Source of the DNA: Bacillota bacterium
GTDB taxonomy: Bacteria > Bacillota > Negativicutes > CTSoil-072
DNA: 64,000 nt
Assembly (NCBI GenBank): GCA_017889545.1
Contig: JAGFZV010000014.1
Span: forward strand, 1-64,000
Direction of reading: 5' to 3'
The notes under the pieces were generated by a model that was not told the origin of the DNA, searched no databases, and saw only the letters and a list, made by a program, of their open reading frames with translations. The translations under genes were made by a program, and so were the position numbers. Of the stretch, positions 41,124-50,434 are shown one piece after another (position 1 is the first letter of the stretch; every line of letters begins with the position of its first letter).

Positions 41124-41515
41124 TTCAATTTCGCCAATATTTCACAGTCCATATAGTGTTTAAGAATGTTGATAAATCTAGCTTTATGGCCATTCTTGTT
41201 CTTTATGGCATCATTAAGTCCATACAGTTTCATTACGTATTGGTCACCTAATTGGTCACCTGAAAATTGCATGTAAAATAGTAAATTCCCGGTCGCAAAC
41301 GAAAGGAGAACTGCGCTCTTTTTTAAAAAAATGCAATTGGCCTCTAGCTCTTTTCATACACAAAAAACACAATTACTGTAATTTTGCAAAATAATACGCG
41401 TTTTGTTATTGCCCAGCATAATGTCTTTAATGCCAAAATAAATCCTGTTTTTGTGTATTTTGTGCCGATTTTTTCAAGATAAAACAACTAACGCAATTTC
41501 TTATTTCGAGCAATC
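41124..41515. other. Element end: arm-site repeats and regulatory DNA
   Basis: No gene is supported in 392 bases. ATTGGTCACCTA and ATTGGTCACCTG stand in tandem at 41239-41262, about 115 bases from the attachment core, as expected for integrase arm sites. Two copies of the CACAAAA direct-repeat motif occur at 41359-41374 and 41449-41464. Confidence 0.55.
41239..41262. repeat. Tandem 12-base repeats, probable integrase arm sites
   Basis: Two adjacent copies differing at one position (ATTGGTCACCTA / ATTGGTCACCTG). Location near the attachment core and the adjacent integrase gene support an arm-binding role. Confidence 0.55.
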
Positions 41516-41929
41516 CTATAAAACAGCCTGTAGTAATAAATTTATATTGACCATAATACCAATGTCTTTGCTTACCTTCGCCTGCAAAGATTTATATTCT
41601 TCATTATTCAGTTTAGGGATTTTAACTTTGTGCCGTATTGCTGGCACTGCTTTTTCTTGGCTTGTACGGTTCTTCAACGGATTGAATAATTCGCTAATCT
41701 TTTGGGCCGCCTCAAGTTCGTGTTGCCAAACATCCAGTTCTCCATTTTCATTATAGTAAGCATATGTTAAATAAACTTTTGCAATATCGGCTACACTCGC
41801 AACTTTATCGTGATGTACAATAGAAAACCAGGGAACATGTTTGCCTGCAAGGGCGGGAAATTTTCTGGTCATATCCGCCCCTACTCTAACAGCTCGGCCA
41901 TCAATCAGCAGATAATTTTTCAGCTTCAT
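41516..41929 (-). CDS. Unrecognised 137-residue element protein
   Basis: Start chosen at ATG 41929 (MKLKNYLLIDGRAVRV). The protein begins with short beta-like segments, contains FPALAGKHVPWFSIVHHDKVASVADIAK and ends in a basic region. No motif points to a function. It lies next to the integrase at the element end, a usual place for small accessory or directionality proteins. Weak ribosome binding site. Confidence 0.55.
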   Translation of the reverse strand: MKLKNYLLIDGRAVRVGADMTRKFPALAGKHVPWFSIVHHDKVASVADIAKVYLTYAYYNENGELDVWQHELEAAQKISELFNPLKNRTSQEKAVPAIRHKVKIPKLNNEEYKSLQAKVSKDIGIMVNINLLLQAVL

Positions 41930-42063
41930 ACTGCACATCCCAACCTGTCATATCATTTCATAACATACATGACAATCAATGCCAATGGTTTTATTTTAGC
42001 ATAAACCATATAACCTTTGGTGTATATTTTAAATTTTAGCGCGGATGCGAAATGTCCATTATT

Positions 42064-42170
42064 TCCGCTATTAACAGCGGACCATTCACTTCGAACAATT
42101 AATTAACTGTAATTTATTCGGAAATGAGCAGTTATAACCACTGATCCAACATTGGCATCTGCTCATTTCC
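42064..42170 (-). terminator. Hairpins downstream of the integrase gene
   Basis: GGAAATGAGCAG (42120-42131) pairs with CTGCTCATTTCC (42159-42170), a perfect 12-bp stem 15 bases after the integrase stop. A second hairpin TCCGCT/AGCGGA lies at 42064-42081. T tracts are weak. Confidence 0.55.
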
Positions 42171-42184
42171 ATATTTTGATCCAA

Positions 42185-43417
42185 TTATTTTTCTGGCTCT
42201 TTGTGTGTCACAAATAACCCTTCCAAAGCTTTGCTTGCTGTTTCTTGCATATCCGGCAGCAAATGTGAATATGTATCCAGAGTCATAACCACGGTGCTAT
42301 GACCAAGCCGTTCCTGAACAATCTTCGGATTTACTCCCTGCAAAAGCAGCATGGTGGCGTGGGTATGCCGTAGGTCATGAAATTTAAAACTGGTATCGAT
42401 TTCAGCTTGCCGGAGCATCTTCTTAAATGTCCGAGTAGTGAAATTACTCGTATCACAAACCCCACCAAACGTATTTGGGAATACCAAATTATCATCATGA
42501 TATTTATCCCCAAGTGTTTGTTTGTATTCCTCCTGCCACTCTTTATGCAACCGAAGTTCCGCTGCAACGTCATTAGGCAAGGGTATCTGCCGACGGCTTT
42601 TGGCAGTCTTTGGCTCTTGAAACGACTCTCCATTATATCCTTTGCGTCCGGTAATCAACGCCCGCCGTACATATACAATCCCTCTGTCAATATCAACGCT
42701 ATCCCATTTCAACCCAAATACTTCACCTAACCGCATCCCTGTTGCCAGCGTCAACAATACGACCATATACGGAATTTTTCCAGTTTCTTTTGCTACTGCC
42801 GTCAGTTTTGTCGCTTGATCTTGTGTGAGCGGATGGATTTCCTCTTTGATAAGCTTCGGCGCTTCAGTTTGCTGAATTATGTTTTTGGTGAGCAAGCCGA
42901 CTTTAACCGCCTGCCCCATCGCCATACTCAAATATCGCCGCACCGCCTTGACAGTGGATGTAGATATCCCTCGCTTTTCTTCTATTTCGGTACCATCTTC
43001 CAATTTCTTTTTAAGAGGCCGTCCACCCTCCATCAGCAATTTATTGAACAATCTTTGCACATCTGGTGACTTTATTTCACCAATCGGCACTTTCCCAAGA
43101 TAAGGTATTACATAGCAGCGCAGCGTTCCGGCATACTTGTCAAACGATTTTGGCCTAACTTTTGCTTTTACATAATCAGCCAACCATCGCTCAATCCATT
43201 CCCCCAGGATCAATTTATCCGCATCAGGCAGCAAGCCATTTTTCAAATCTTTCAACCATATGCGACCCTTGCTCATTGCTTCCCTCTGGCTTTTCCCAGT
43301 AAACATACGGCGCTTTTTATCTCCAGACGCTTCATCCGCATAACTGAATCGTGCTTCCCAATATTTTTTTATTTTGTTATAACGCACGGAGCCTTCGCCG
43401 TGACCTCTTTTTGCCAT
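42185..43417 (-). CDS. int: Tyrosine recombinase, integrase of the element
   Basis: A 410-residue phage-type integrase. The N-terminal AP2-like arm-binding region (GEGSVRYNKIKKYWEARF) is followed by a SAM-like core-binding domain (about 70-180) and the catalytic domain. Catalytic residues are visible: R in TGMRLGEVFGL, the K-loop region in EPKTAKSRR, HDLRHTH, GHSTVVMT and the nucleophile Y in DTYSHLL. It lies about 1.1 kb from the tRNA-Gly attachment core and is expected to integrate and, with an excisionase, excise the element. Confidence 0.95.
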   Translation of the reverse strand: MAKRGHGEGSVRYNKIKKYWEARFSYADEASGDKKRRMFTGKSQREAMSKGRIWLKDLKNGLLPDADKLILGEWIERWLADYVKAKVRPKSFDKYAGTLRCYVIPYLGKVPIGEIKSPDVQRLFNKLLMEGGRPLKKKLEDGTEIEEKRGISTSTVKAVRRYLSMAMGQAVKVGLLTKNIIQQTEAPKLIKEEIHPLTQDQATKLTAVAKETGKIPYMVVLLTLATGMRLGEVFGLKWDSVDIDRGIVYVRRALITGRKGYNGESFQEPKTAKSRRQIPLPNDVAAELRLHKEWQEEYKQTLGDKYHDDNLVFPNTFGGVCDTSNFTTRTFKKMLRQAEIDTSFKFHDLRHTHATMLLLQGVNPKIVQERLGHSTVVMTLDTYSHLLPDMQETASKALEGLFVTHKEPEK

Positions 43418-43492
43418 GATAGCGTTCTCCTTTCTTAATAATTAGGAGAACGGCTGCACAATCCGCAACCCTTCTCCATTTCACCCGCTGGT

Positions 43493-43699
43493 TTACATGG
43501 TTTGCACCGATTGTGGACTAAGTAGGTTATCTATATACCATGATGGAATAAAAACCCTGCGCCCGACGTGGATCGACGGTATCTGCCCCTGCTTTAGCGC
43601 ATGGTAAATACCCGATCGACTTAATGGCAGCGGCCCACCATTTTGTTTCAACAGTTCTAAGGGTTCGTAAAGTTTTTTATTTGCGAAATTCATGCACAC
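43493..43699 (-). CDS. Excisionase/helix-turn-helix protein
   Basis: A 68-residue DNA-binding protein. LPLSRSGIYHALKQGQIPSIHVGRRVFIPSWYIDNLL is the typical HTH_17 excisionase layout. The frame opens at GTG 43699 (AAAGG five bases upstream); ATG 43693 is an alternative. It lies 75 bases upstream of the integrase gene on the same strand, as excisionases usually do. Confidence 0.8.
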   Translation of the reverse strand: MCMNFANKKLYEPLELLKQNGGPLPLSRSGIYHALKQGQIPSIHVGRRVFIPSWYIDNLLSPQSVQTM

Positions 43700-43805
43700 A
43701 TCATCCTTTCAATTTTTTAAGCATACTCTTGGCACTCTGCATCACTGATAACAAATAACATTGGAAATTTTCCTTTTATCCGGTTTATTTACACAGCAAG
43801 CAATT

Positions 43806-45539
43806 TTAAGCTTGCACAAGTAATTGTTCCGGATCTGGTAATGTTGAAAAAGCATTATGGTACATATCTTCAAAATTATCCGGCAAAGATGCTTCTCCAA
43901 TAGAAATTGGAGATATCACTTGTTGGATAGTGGGGGGCCGGTATTCCAAATCCTGCTCATTTATCGGTTCCGAAGATAATCTGTTGGGATTTAATAGCTC
44001 CTGATTAACTTCATACTGTTCTGAAGGTCTTCCAGGGCCTTCAGTTTCTTCCGTCTCAATAACGCGAATACAGCCTCTTTCGACAAGTAGTTCCAGCGGT
44101 TGCACCAGTACCCTTGCCTCCTTAAATATCACTCGCCCACGTAGCGCAGCGTGAATATCGCGGCGAGAAAATCTTTCAAGCCTTTTTGTTTGGATATAAT
44201 CCCAAATTTCTGTGGCCATATCAATCACTGGATTTGCCCCCATTAACTCATAGGCTGCCACAGCGTGCTGCGACAAATAATCGCCAATCGCAATAGCGTT
44301 GCCCATCGTATCCAAACTAATTTCAGGCATTTCCGCTATGCTTACGTTGCTGTGCCTCACCAGATGTAAATTGGCAGCAATGCGCAGGACGGCACCGCAC
44401 AGTTTCCCAGCCCAATCGGAAATACAGCTGAAATCACCAAATGGGCGCATCTTCGTTTCTACATCCAAGCGATATCTATTGAACCGTCTTCCCGCATCAT
44501 GAGATAATCTGACTTCTTTGCCATTTTCAGTTGTTCCGCCAGTAGTCATACTTGATGTCAACAAAGACCGAATGACAGTATCATAGTTTGCGCGTACATC
44601 GACAGGTACAGAAGGCGGGTTAATAGCTCTATAGCCAATGGATGATGCGGGCAAAGAATACAGGAACCGCGCCAATAAACCTCTGCCCCGCAATCCAGGC
44701 TTGGTAATCAATCCTTTCAGTACGTCCGGCTGAATCGCAAGACCAATTGTCAATGCAGGCTTATTGATATATTCACTGGGGCGTCCCTTACGGTCCACTC
44801 TGATCGCATCACCGCTGTGAGCTTTCAATAGCACGTCTATGTTCGGTGTCCCCTTACCATTGCTATACATTCCGCCAACAATGACATTAAACAATGTTCC
44901 CTCTGCCGATAACACGGCCATCTTACCCGCTTGTTCATGCAATAGGCTTGTAAGCATTTCGGGAGTCACATCATCTGCAATACATTTGGGTAAAACGGGC
45001 AAGTTAAATGCTGCCAACTCCTGCGTTACTGTATCCAATTCCATTTGAGTCGCAGCAGCGTCCGTTCCATTTTCACTGCGGCTAAGTTTTTTTATCAATT
45101 TCTCGATTTTTGCTTCCAATATTTTTTTTCGTATTTGCGCGGCCAAAACTATCTCTCTCATACTTGCCAATTGTTCTTGCTCGTGCCTCTGTAAAGGCTT
45201 TAAACACTCTTCAAACACACTGCTTTTTCGGTTCGCTGGCTCCATGGCAGCAGCAATATACAAATTAAGTGGTTCGGTCCAATCGTCAGAAAATCGAACA
45301 ATCCAATTCTTTGCATTCACCGCCGCGGCAGTAGCAATAATAAGCAGCGCTGGAAGGTCTACCGGCGTCTGATAAGACAATGCAAGAGCATTTGCAAAAA
45401 TCCGTAACGTTTCTGGCAATGATTCTATTGGAAAATCAGGCAATGTCTGCGACTGAAATGGCCTTGCACTGATGTTTTCTGATCCTTGAATTCCTTGTTG
45501 TTCCTGATTTTCTTCGATTTCTGATACATTATTATTCAT
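43806..45539 (-). CDS. DUF3987-type replication protein
   Basis: A 577-residue protein of the DUF3987 family found with primases in phages and integrative elements, possibly a helicase-like replication factor. Family regions include LPALLIIATAAAVNAKNW, EPANRKSSVFEECLKPL (a P-loop-like position with NRKS instead of GKS) and LSAEGTLFNVIVGGMYS. A coiled-coil stretch lies at about 150-200. Start ATG 45539 with AGGAGG upstream; it begins one base after the stop of the primase-polymerase gene, so the two are coupled. Confidence 0.8.
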   Translation of the reverse strand: MNNNVSEIEENQEQQGIQGSENISARPFQSQTLPDFPIESLPETLRIFANALALSYQTPVDLPALLIIATAAAVNAKNWIVRFSDDWTEPLNLYIAAAMEPANRKSSVFEECLKPLQRHEQEQLASMREIVLAAQIRKKILEAKIEKLIKKLSRSENGTDAAATQMELDTVTQELAAFNLPVLPKCIADDVTPEMLTSLLHEQAGKMAVLSAEGTLFNVIVGGMYSNGKGTPNIDVLLKAHSGDAIRVDRKGRPSEYINKPALTIGLAIQPDVLKGLITKPGLRGRGLLARFLYSLPASSIGYRAINPPSVPVDVRANYDTVIRSLLTSSMTTGGTTENGKEVRLSHDAGRRFNRYRLDVETKMRPFGDFSCISDWAGKLCGAVLRIAANLHLVRHSNVSIAEMPEISLDTMGNAIAIGDYLSQHAVAAYELMGANPVIDMATEIWDYIQTKRLERFSRRDIHAALRGRVIFKEARVLVQPLELLVERGCIRVIETEETEGPGRPSEQYEVNQELLNPNRLSSEPINEQDLEYRPPTIQQVISPISIGEASLPDNFEDMYHNAFSTLPDPEQLLVQA

Positions 45540-45540
45540 C

Positions 45541-46458
45541 CTATTTATCCTCCTGCATATAACAATTATCTGTATTTTCAATAGCCCATGAAATAAGGGC
45601 TGCACCATAAGTTCGGCCATCCGCATACCGTATACTATCCCACTTTTCGCGATAAAGGCCGGAAGCACGAAATATTCTATCCGTCTGCTCTGCATTCCAG
45701 CCGGTCCAGAACGCCAGCATGCAACAGAATGCGGCATCGGCTTCACTCTGCGACGGGTAATTATCCCAATCCCCGGAATAAAGGTCTTCGAAGGATTCAC
45801 CATTTGCTGCGTAAGATGCGATCTCAACTAATTCGGCGTCGTCCAATTCCATACTACGACGTCGTTTACTTTGCTGAACAAACTCGGCCTGGCCTATAGA
45901 ATATTTCTTTGGCTTTATATATTCCCGATGAATTGCTGCAACTTGTTCGTGCCGGTCACATATTTGCAGCGGACTGCCTTCGAGATGGTTTCCAGTAATG
46001 GTCAAAAAGCGGCCGGAATCATACATCTCAACGCCATTTGCTGTATTCTTTCTTCCTGCTGGCGGAAGTTCCCCGAACAGCATGATCCGGATACCGTGCC
46101 CGGATGGAGAAATTTCAGTGTAACTTGAAGCAACGTGAATAATCCTCTGTGCCAATGTTGAAATCTGCCCGTCACTAATGCAATCGTCAATGTCGATGCC
46201 AACCAGATCGTCATCAGCAGATAACGCAATCATTATGCCCGCTATCTTTTTGTGCGAACGCATACATACAAGGGCTTGGTTGTATGTTGCCCAAGTTCTG
46301 GAATCGTTGGATTTTGCCCCGCACCCTGTAATAGGGCTGATGGGAATTTTGTTAAACTTTCTTCGACTTTCATCCCAAACTTTTTTGTAACAAACCCAGC
46401 GGGTCTCATCAATGAATTGGTTGAAAACCGACGATATTTTATTGAGATTTGAATTCAT
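45541..46458 (-). CDS. Primase-polymerase, NrS-1-like
   Basis: A 305-residue protein with an archaeo-eukaryotic primase-type N-terminal domain: GIDIDDCI carries the metal-binding aspartates, SPSGHGIRIMLFG and DSGRFLTITGN complete the catalytic motifs. The C-terminal ~80 residues match the helix-bundle domain of the NrS-1 phage polymerase (AFCCMLAFWTGWNAEQTDRIFRASG region). Start ATG 46458 with GTGGAGG upstream. It forms the element's replication pair with the DUF3987 protein that follows. Confidence 0.85.
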   Translation of the reverse strand: MNSNLNKISSVFNQFIDETRWVCYKKVWDESRRKFNKIPISPITGCGAKSNDSRTWATYNQALVCMRSHKKIAGIMIALSADDDLVGIDIDDCISDGQISTLAQRIIHVASSYTEISPSGHGIRIMLFGELPPAGRKNTANGVEMYDSGRFLTITGNHLEGSPLQICDRHEQVAAIHREYIKPKKYSIGQAEFVQQSKRRRSMELDDAELVEIASYAANGESFEDLYSGDWDNYPSQSEADAAFCCMLAFWTGWNAEQTDRIFRASGLYREKWDSIRYADGRTYGAALISWAIENTDNCYMQEDK

Positions 46459-46501
46459 ATTTACCTCCACTTAAATGTTTATTTAGTTTTCATAGGAGCC
46501 G

Positions 46502-46517
46502 CACAAAAAACACAAAA
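46502..46517 (+). promoter_or_regulatory. CACAAAA direct-repeat motif in the divergent promoter region
   Basis: CACAAAAAACACAAAA, two CACAAAA half-sites with 9-base period, lies in the 298-base gap between the primase-polymerase gene and the divergent gene at 46757. One of five copies across the element. Confidence 0.45.
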
Positions 46518-46756
46518 TAGCATTACAACATTTTCCAAACACCCTTATGGTATTTGTTGCGCAAGGATCCCTTTGCAACAATTATCCGCCCACAACTCTC
46601 AGATTATTTCATTATTCACCCCTTTCTTGCCAAAAGACCTACTTCTCGGTTTATTCATGTTGATACAACCTTTGCGTTTCCAGTACAAATATATTGTAAT
46701 ATTTCCCTTGAAATCGCAGTGATGTCAGTTTATGATTACAAGAAGGAGGGATTGAA

Positions 46757-47839
46757 ATGAACTTGAAAACTAATTATCAAATTGGCGGTTCCACCGTTAC
46801 TTTTGCTGCTCTGGAGTGGTCTGTTTATGGAAATTATGAAATCATAAATGTTGTTAAATATATAGAAAGACAAAATAAACAAGCGCAACAGCGCTTATTA
46901 AATATTGAGCCGGATTTTTCTGAATTAGTGCACGAATATCTATCGGATGTGTTCGTAATTGTTCCAAATTATCAAGCTCCATCGTCCACATACAACCCGC
47001 TCAAATATAAAGCTACAATCATGTTGGCATTAATGAAATCATGTCAGACAGGCAGTTATTTATCAGCTGATGATTTTTCTGATGAACAAATCATTGCATG
47101 GGCCAGGGAATTTGGATTACCTTTTAATATTCCGTATTATCCCCACTACAATTTTGGCGGGATGGAAAACGAATTAAATGACACGGATACTTTGATTGGT
47201 GTAGCTTATCGCTTTGAAATGATTTTGTATCAAGCTTTCGAACATTATGTCATGTTTCGACAATCATTCCAGGCCTTGATGAGGGAGGCAATCAATTTAG
47301 TCAAAGGTTACACCGCTTTTTCCAGTAATAAATATGATGAAATGATTGAGGCTTTTTCTTTTTTAGCAAGTTCCAAAGATGCTGCTCCCATGTGGGATAT
47401 ATTGAATGGCGTTGCTGCCGATTTTCCTGCCGCAGAACTGAATAATTATATACGAGAAACTTTGGCCTCACTTTTATCACAGCATATTTCCGGTTATTTA
47501 AATTTTGTTTCCCCTGTTATGTTGCAAACTTCTTCCCGGACAAACTTATCAAATATAATATTTGCACCCACTTGGATGGTTCCAAATCTATGGACAGCCC
47601 TGATCGTTCAGCTTTACGAATCAATGATCAGAAACCAGCCCTTTAAAAAATGTGAATATTGCGGCACAGAATTCGAGGCTACTGATCCAAGAATGCGGTT
47701 TTGTCCTAGAACGCAAAGTGTAAACGGCAATGTAATTGTTGTAAAAAACGAACGAAGTTATTGCCAGAATATGGCCAAAGTAAAGTCATTTAGGGAAAAA
47801 AAGAGAATGGCTTCAGCTGCATCGACAACTAGCAACTGA
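46757..47839 (+). CDS. Unrecognised protein with C-terminal zinc-ribbon (CGNR-like)
   Basis: A 360-residue protein. The long N-terminal part is helical and of unknown family. Near the C terminus a Cys4-type module is visible: KKCEYCGTEFEATDPRMRFCP and then ERSYCQNMAKVKSFREKKR, the layout of CGNR-type zinc fingers that bind DNA or RNA. Start with AAGGAGGG upstream. It is the only plus-strand gene in this part of the element and is transcribed divergently from the replication genes, so a regulatory role is possible. Confidence 0.65.
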   Translation: MNLKTNYQIGGSTVTFAALEWSVYGNYEIINVVKYIERQNKQAQQRLLNIEPDFSELVHEYLSDVFVIVPNYQAPSSTYNPLKYKATIMLALMKSCQTGSYLSADDFSDEQIIAWAREFGLPFNIPYYPHYNFGGMENELNDTDTLIGVAYRFEMILYQAFEHYVMFRQSFQALMREAINLVKGYTAFSSNKYDEMIEAFSFLASSKDAAPMWDILNGVAADFPAAELNNYIRETLASLLSQHISGYLNFVSPVMLQTSSRTNLSNIIFAPTWMVPNLWTALIVQLYESMIRNQPFKKCEYCGTEFEATDPRMRFCPRTQSVNGNVIVVKNERSYCQNMAKVKSFREKKRMASAASTTSN

Positions 47840-47865
47840 TCACCTTTCTCTTTTAATCATAAAAC

Positions 47866-48066
47866 TTATTTGGTACCAACTTCCAACCACTTGCGCAAAG
47901 AATCCCGATATATTTTGTTGCTTTTCCCTATTTGGACTTTAGGAAAGCCCTCCTGATTAACCAACGCATAAGCGGTTGCCGTGCCTATCTCAAGAATTTC
48001 ACATAAATCTTTAATCGACAATATTAAAGGGATGTCTTCCCACACCACCCTGCTTTTATGCCTCAT
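47866..48066 (-). CDS. AlpA/excisionase-like DNA-binding protein
   Basis: A 66-residue HTH_17 protein: LILSIKDLCEILEIGTATAYALVNQEGFPKVQIG then YRDSLRKWL. Start ATG 48066 with GAGGACGAGG upstream; the gene overlaps the end of the ankyrin-repeat gene before it. Such proteins regulate excision or neighbouring element genes. Confidence 0.75.
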   Translation of the reverse strand: MRHKSRVVWEDIPLILSIKDLCEILEIGTATAYALVNQEGFPKVQIGKSNKIYRDSLRKWLEVGTK

Positions 48067-48370
48067 CAACCTCGTCCTCCAAATCAGCATACCGAAATAA
48101 TACTAATAAAGCCTTAATTGACGGAAGTTTTTCAGCATAATCAAAAGAATCTCTTCCCATAAAATCTTGTTTATTTGCATCGGCTTTATAATGGAGTAAT
48201 AGCCTGATCATTGGAATATCATTATTTTTGACGGCGGCCATTAGGGGGGTAATTTTTTCAGTTGCATTGTTCACACTGTCAGGATTCAATTTCTCAAGCA
48301 ACAGTTTTTTGACTTTTTGGGCATCACCGGATTCCACGGCGAGGAATAATTGTTTTTCTAACTTGCGCAT
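48056..48370 (-). CDS. Ankyrin-repeat protein, short
   Basis: A 104-residue protein of about three ankyrin repeats: LFLAVESGDAQKVKKLL, TPLMAAVKNNDIPMIRLLLHYKADAN and DSFDYAEKLPSIKALLVLF. Ankyrin repeats mediate protein binding. It overlaps the upstream ankyrin gene by 13 bases, so translation is coupled. Confidence 0.75.
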   Translation of the reverse strand: MRKLEKQLFLAVESGDAQKVKKLLLEKLNPDSVNNATEKITPLMAAVKNNDIPMIRLLLHYKADANKQDFMGRDSFDYAEKLPSIKALLVLFRYADLEDEVDEA

Positions 48371-48972
48371 TCAGCCAATACCTCTCTTATAATTTTATTG
48401 AAAATCATGCTTTTTTTTCGGTTATAACCATATGTCAGCCATGGATATCGTATGTCAAAATCAGCAAGCCGCTGATAATATCTTTCCGGCACTTTAATTT
48501 TCATTAGCTTTCCCCATTGATCCAAATCATATCGCTTTGCGATTGCTTTCAATACCACCTTTTTTATCGGGGCTCTCGGCAATTCATATCGATCATACGC
48601 GGCTAATAAATCATACTCTTTATTTATTACTATCAAATCACTAGCTGCAAACTTAGCCGCATTGGCTGCTGTACAATCAGGATTATAATGCGCCAAAAGT
48701 TCAATGGCTTCCGGGGTCACAGCACAGATCAAAGCTCGACCAACAATTTCAGGGTCATTGCCCATCCCCGATTGAAGTAATACTTCTGCGACTCCCAAAT
48801 AGTTTCTCTCCACAGCAGCATACAAAGCGTTGTAATGATCGAATTCTATATATGGGTCTGCACCCAAATCAAGAAACTTTTTCACTTCAGCTACGTTTCC
48901 ACCATCGCTTGCGCAATACAAATTATCATTAAGCTGTCTCTGTTTCGTTTTTAGCTTGTCACGATTGCTCAT
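48358..48972 (-). CDS. Ankyrin-repeat protein with C-terminal extension
   Basis: A 204-residue protein with ankyrin repeats over about residues 15-110 (NLYCASDGGNVAEVKKFLDLGADPY; NALYAAVERNYLGVAEVLLQSG) followed by an unrecognised helical C terminus. It is coupled to a shorter ankyrin gene downstream. A pair of ankyrin proteins inside a bacterial element might bind a phage or host protein; no direct evidence. Confidence 0.72.
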   Translation of the reverse strand: MSNRDKLKTKQRQLNDNLYCASDGGNVAEVKKFLDLGADPYIEFDHYNALYAAVERNYLGVAEVLLQSGMGNDPEIVGRALICAVTPEAIELLAHYNPDCTAANAAKFAASDLIVINKEYDLLAAYDRYELPRAPIKKVVLKAIAKRYDLDQWGKLMKIKVPERYYQRLADFDIRYPWLTYGYNRKKSMIFNKIIREVLAECAS

Positions 48973-49016
48973 TTAACATCTACTCCCATTACTTATTGCC
49001 GATTTTTCTCGTGCGG

Positions 49017-49604
49017 TTACTCTGTCGCCTCATACGCCTCCTCTTCCGGAAAGGCCAGTTTATTATTCAATTTCTTGACTTGTTTATAGATCAAAGATGG
49101 TCTTACCCGAAGCCTGACATCCAACTCTTCCATCGGATCATCAAAAGGAATTTTTGCCAGCGAAGCATCCACCATTTTCGTCGCCTCCACCGTCAAAACT
49201 TCGTCAATGCTCTGGGGCAAGCCAGGATTGCCTATTTTGCCATTTAAACCGACAATTTTCAGCAATTCGATGGCTGCCTTGAGATCACCAGATTCGATAG
49301 CCTGTTCCAAGACATCCACAGATTTATCTACAAGACCGCGCAACCGTTGTTTACTATTGCCCCATAACTCGGCCCGATACTTACTGATAGCCGAAACAAA
49401 ATACGGGTTTTTTTGCCAGACCCACAACTGATGTCTTGAAATTCCAGCGGTATCTGCCACTTCTTGCACTTTTTTTCCGAAAGCCAACAGCTCTGCAGCG
49501 TTCATTTGCTTTACCGTCAAGCCATTTTCCAATCGTGCATTTTGTGATTTTTGGGGATCTTTCGTTATCGTTGTATTTTCACAGTTTGTTGCCTTTTCTG
49601 CCAT
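49017..49604 (-). CDS. Terminase-small-subunit-like HTH protein
   Basis: A 195-residue protein with an N-terminal HTH (GKKVQEVADTAGISRHQLWVWQKNPYFVSAI), a central helical segment (GLVDKSVDVLEQAIESGDLKAAIELLKIVGL) and a charged tail. This layout resembles small terminase subunits and phBC6A51-type helix-turn-helix proteins. No large terminase gene is present in the window, so it may act as a DNA-binding packaging or regulatory protein of a satellite-like element. Confidence 0.65.
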   Translation of the reverse strand: MAEKATNCENTTITKDPQKSQNARLENGLTVKQMNAAELLAFGKKVQEVADTAGISRHQLWVWQKNPYFVSAISKYRAELWGNSKQRLRGLVDKSVDVLEQAIESGDLKAAIELLKIVGLNGKIGNPGLPQSIDEVLTVEATKMVDASLAKIPFDDPMEELDVRLRVRPSLIYKQVKKLNNKLAFPEEEAYEATE

Positions 49605-49765
49605 ATCCTCTCATTTCCTTGCATAATTATTCTTTTCTAATTATTATTATACCTGAATTTATCTTCTTGTTTAAAAATACTGAAAATAATTTTATTTTCT
49701 AATTTAGTAATATTAAGGCTGCGCGAATCTACTCTTCCCAGTTAAATCAGCTTTTTCTCTTTGAG

Positions 49766-49811
49766 CAAAAACAGAGTCGGTCAGGAAGTATTGTTCTTCT
49801 AAACCGGCTCT
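49766..49811 (-). terminator. Terminator of the recombination operon
   Basis: On the minus strand AGAGCCGGT and ACCGACTCT pair (one wobble) and are followed by GTTTTTG. It lies 21 bases after the stop of the ERF gene. Confidence 0.7.
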
Positions 49812-49831
49812 GCTTTCGTCATACAGCAAGA

Positions 49832-50419
49832 TTACGCTACATTTTTTCTTTGACACTGCATGCATAAAGGTCGCTTGTATTTACTGACCGATACTTTGAG
49901 CACTCCAGCACTAATCGGAGCGCCGCAATCGTTACAAATCTCATTTGCCTTCTCCGGTTGGGCTTGTTTTACTTTTTCTTCATGAGTTCCACTATTGCGC
50001 TCATCCACTCCTGCATCAGCTTCTGGATCATCGCCTGTGCTAATGTTTAGCGTCATCATCCAAGCATACTTTAATGAAGCAGTAGCCGCTTTCATCACTG
50101 CCTTATCACCAACATCCTGACCGCTGCCTATGCCGACAACAGAAACGCTTTCGCCAGATTCGCAGTCAATCAAGGTCAACGTCGTCCTGATCGTCGCTAG
50201 GTGTTCCGTATTTCCTTTAAGGTTCGTCACGTCCCGCAATTCTAGCAATTCCGGTACGGATATCACGGCTACACGGTTTTTTACAAGCGATGTGTTTACT
50301 TTTTCCAATACATCCGCCGCTGTCGCATACTTATAGCGGTGAAAATCATTATTCCCTGACTTCTGCACATAGGCGCATTCGGCCATAATGCATACCAACT
50401 TGGCAGCAATGTTCTTCAT
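49832..50419 (-). CDS. ERF-family single-strand annealing protein with zinc-ribbon tail
   Basis: A 195-residue recombinase of the ERF family. Typical segments are KSGNNDFHRYKYATAADVLEKV, HLATIRTTLTLIDCESGE and GSGQDVGDKAVMKAATASLKYA. A C-terminal CxxC pair module (CNDCGAP ... CMQCQRK) may bind zinc. ERF proteins anneal complementary strands in phage recombination. Start ATG 50419 fits AAGGAGGG spacing better than ATG 50425. It follows a RecB/Cas4-like nuclease gene, forming a synaptase-exonuclease pair. Confidence 0.88.
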   Translation of the reverse strand: MKNIAAKLVCIMAECAYVQKSGNNDFHRYKYATAADVLEKVNTSLVKNRVAVISVPELLELRDVTNLKGNTEHLATIRTTLTLIDCESGESVSVVGIGSGQDVGDKAVMKAATASLKYAWMMTLNISTGDDPEADAGVDERNSGTHEEKVKQAQPEKANEICNDCGAPISAGVLKVSVSKYKRPLCMQCQRKNVA

Positions 50420-50434
50420 GTTCATTCCCTCCTT

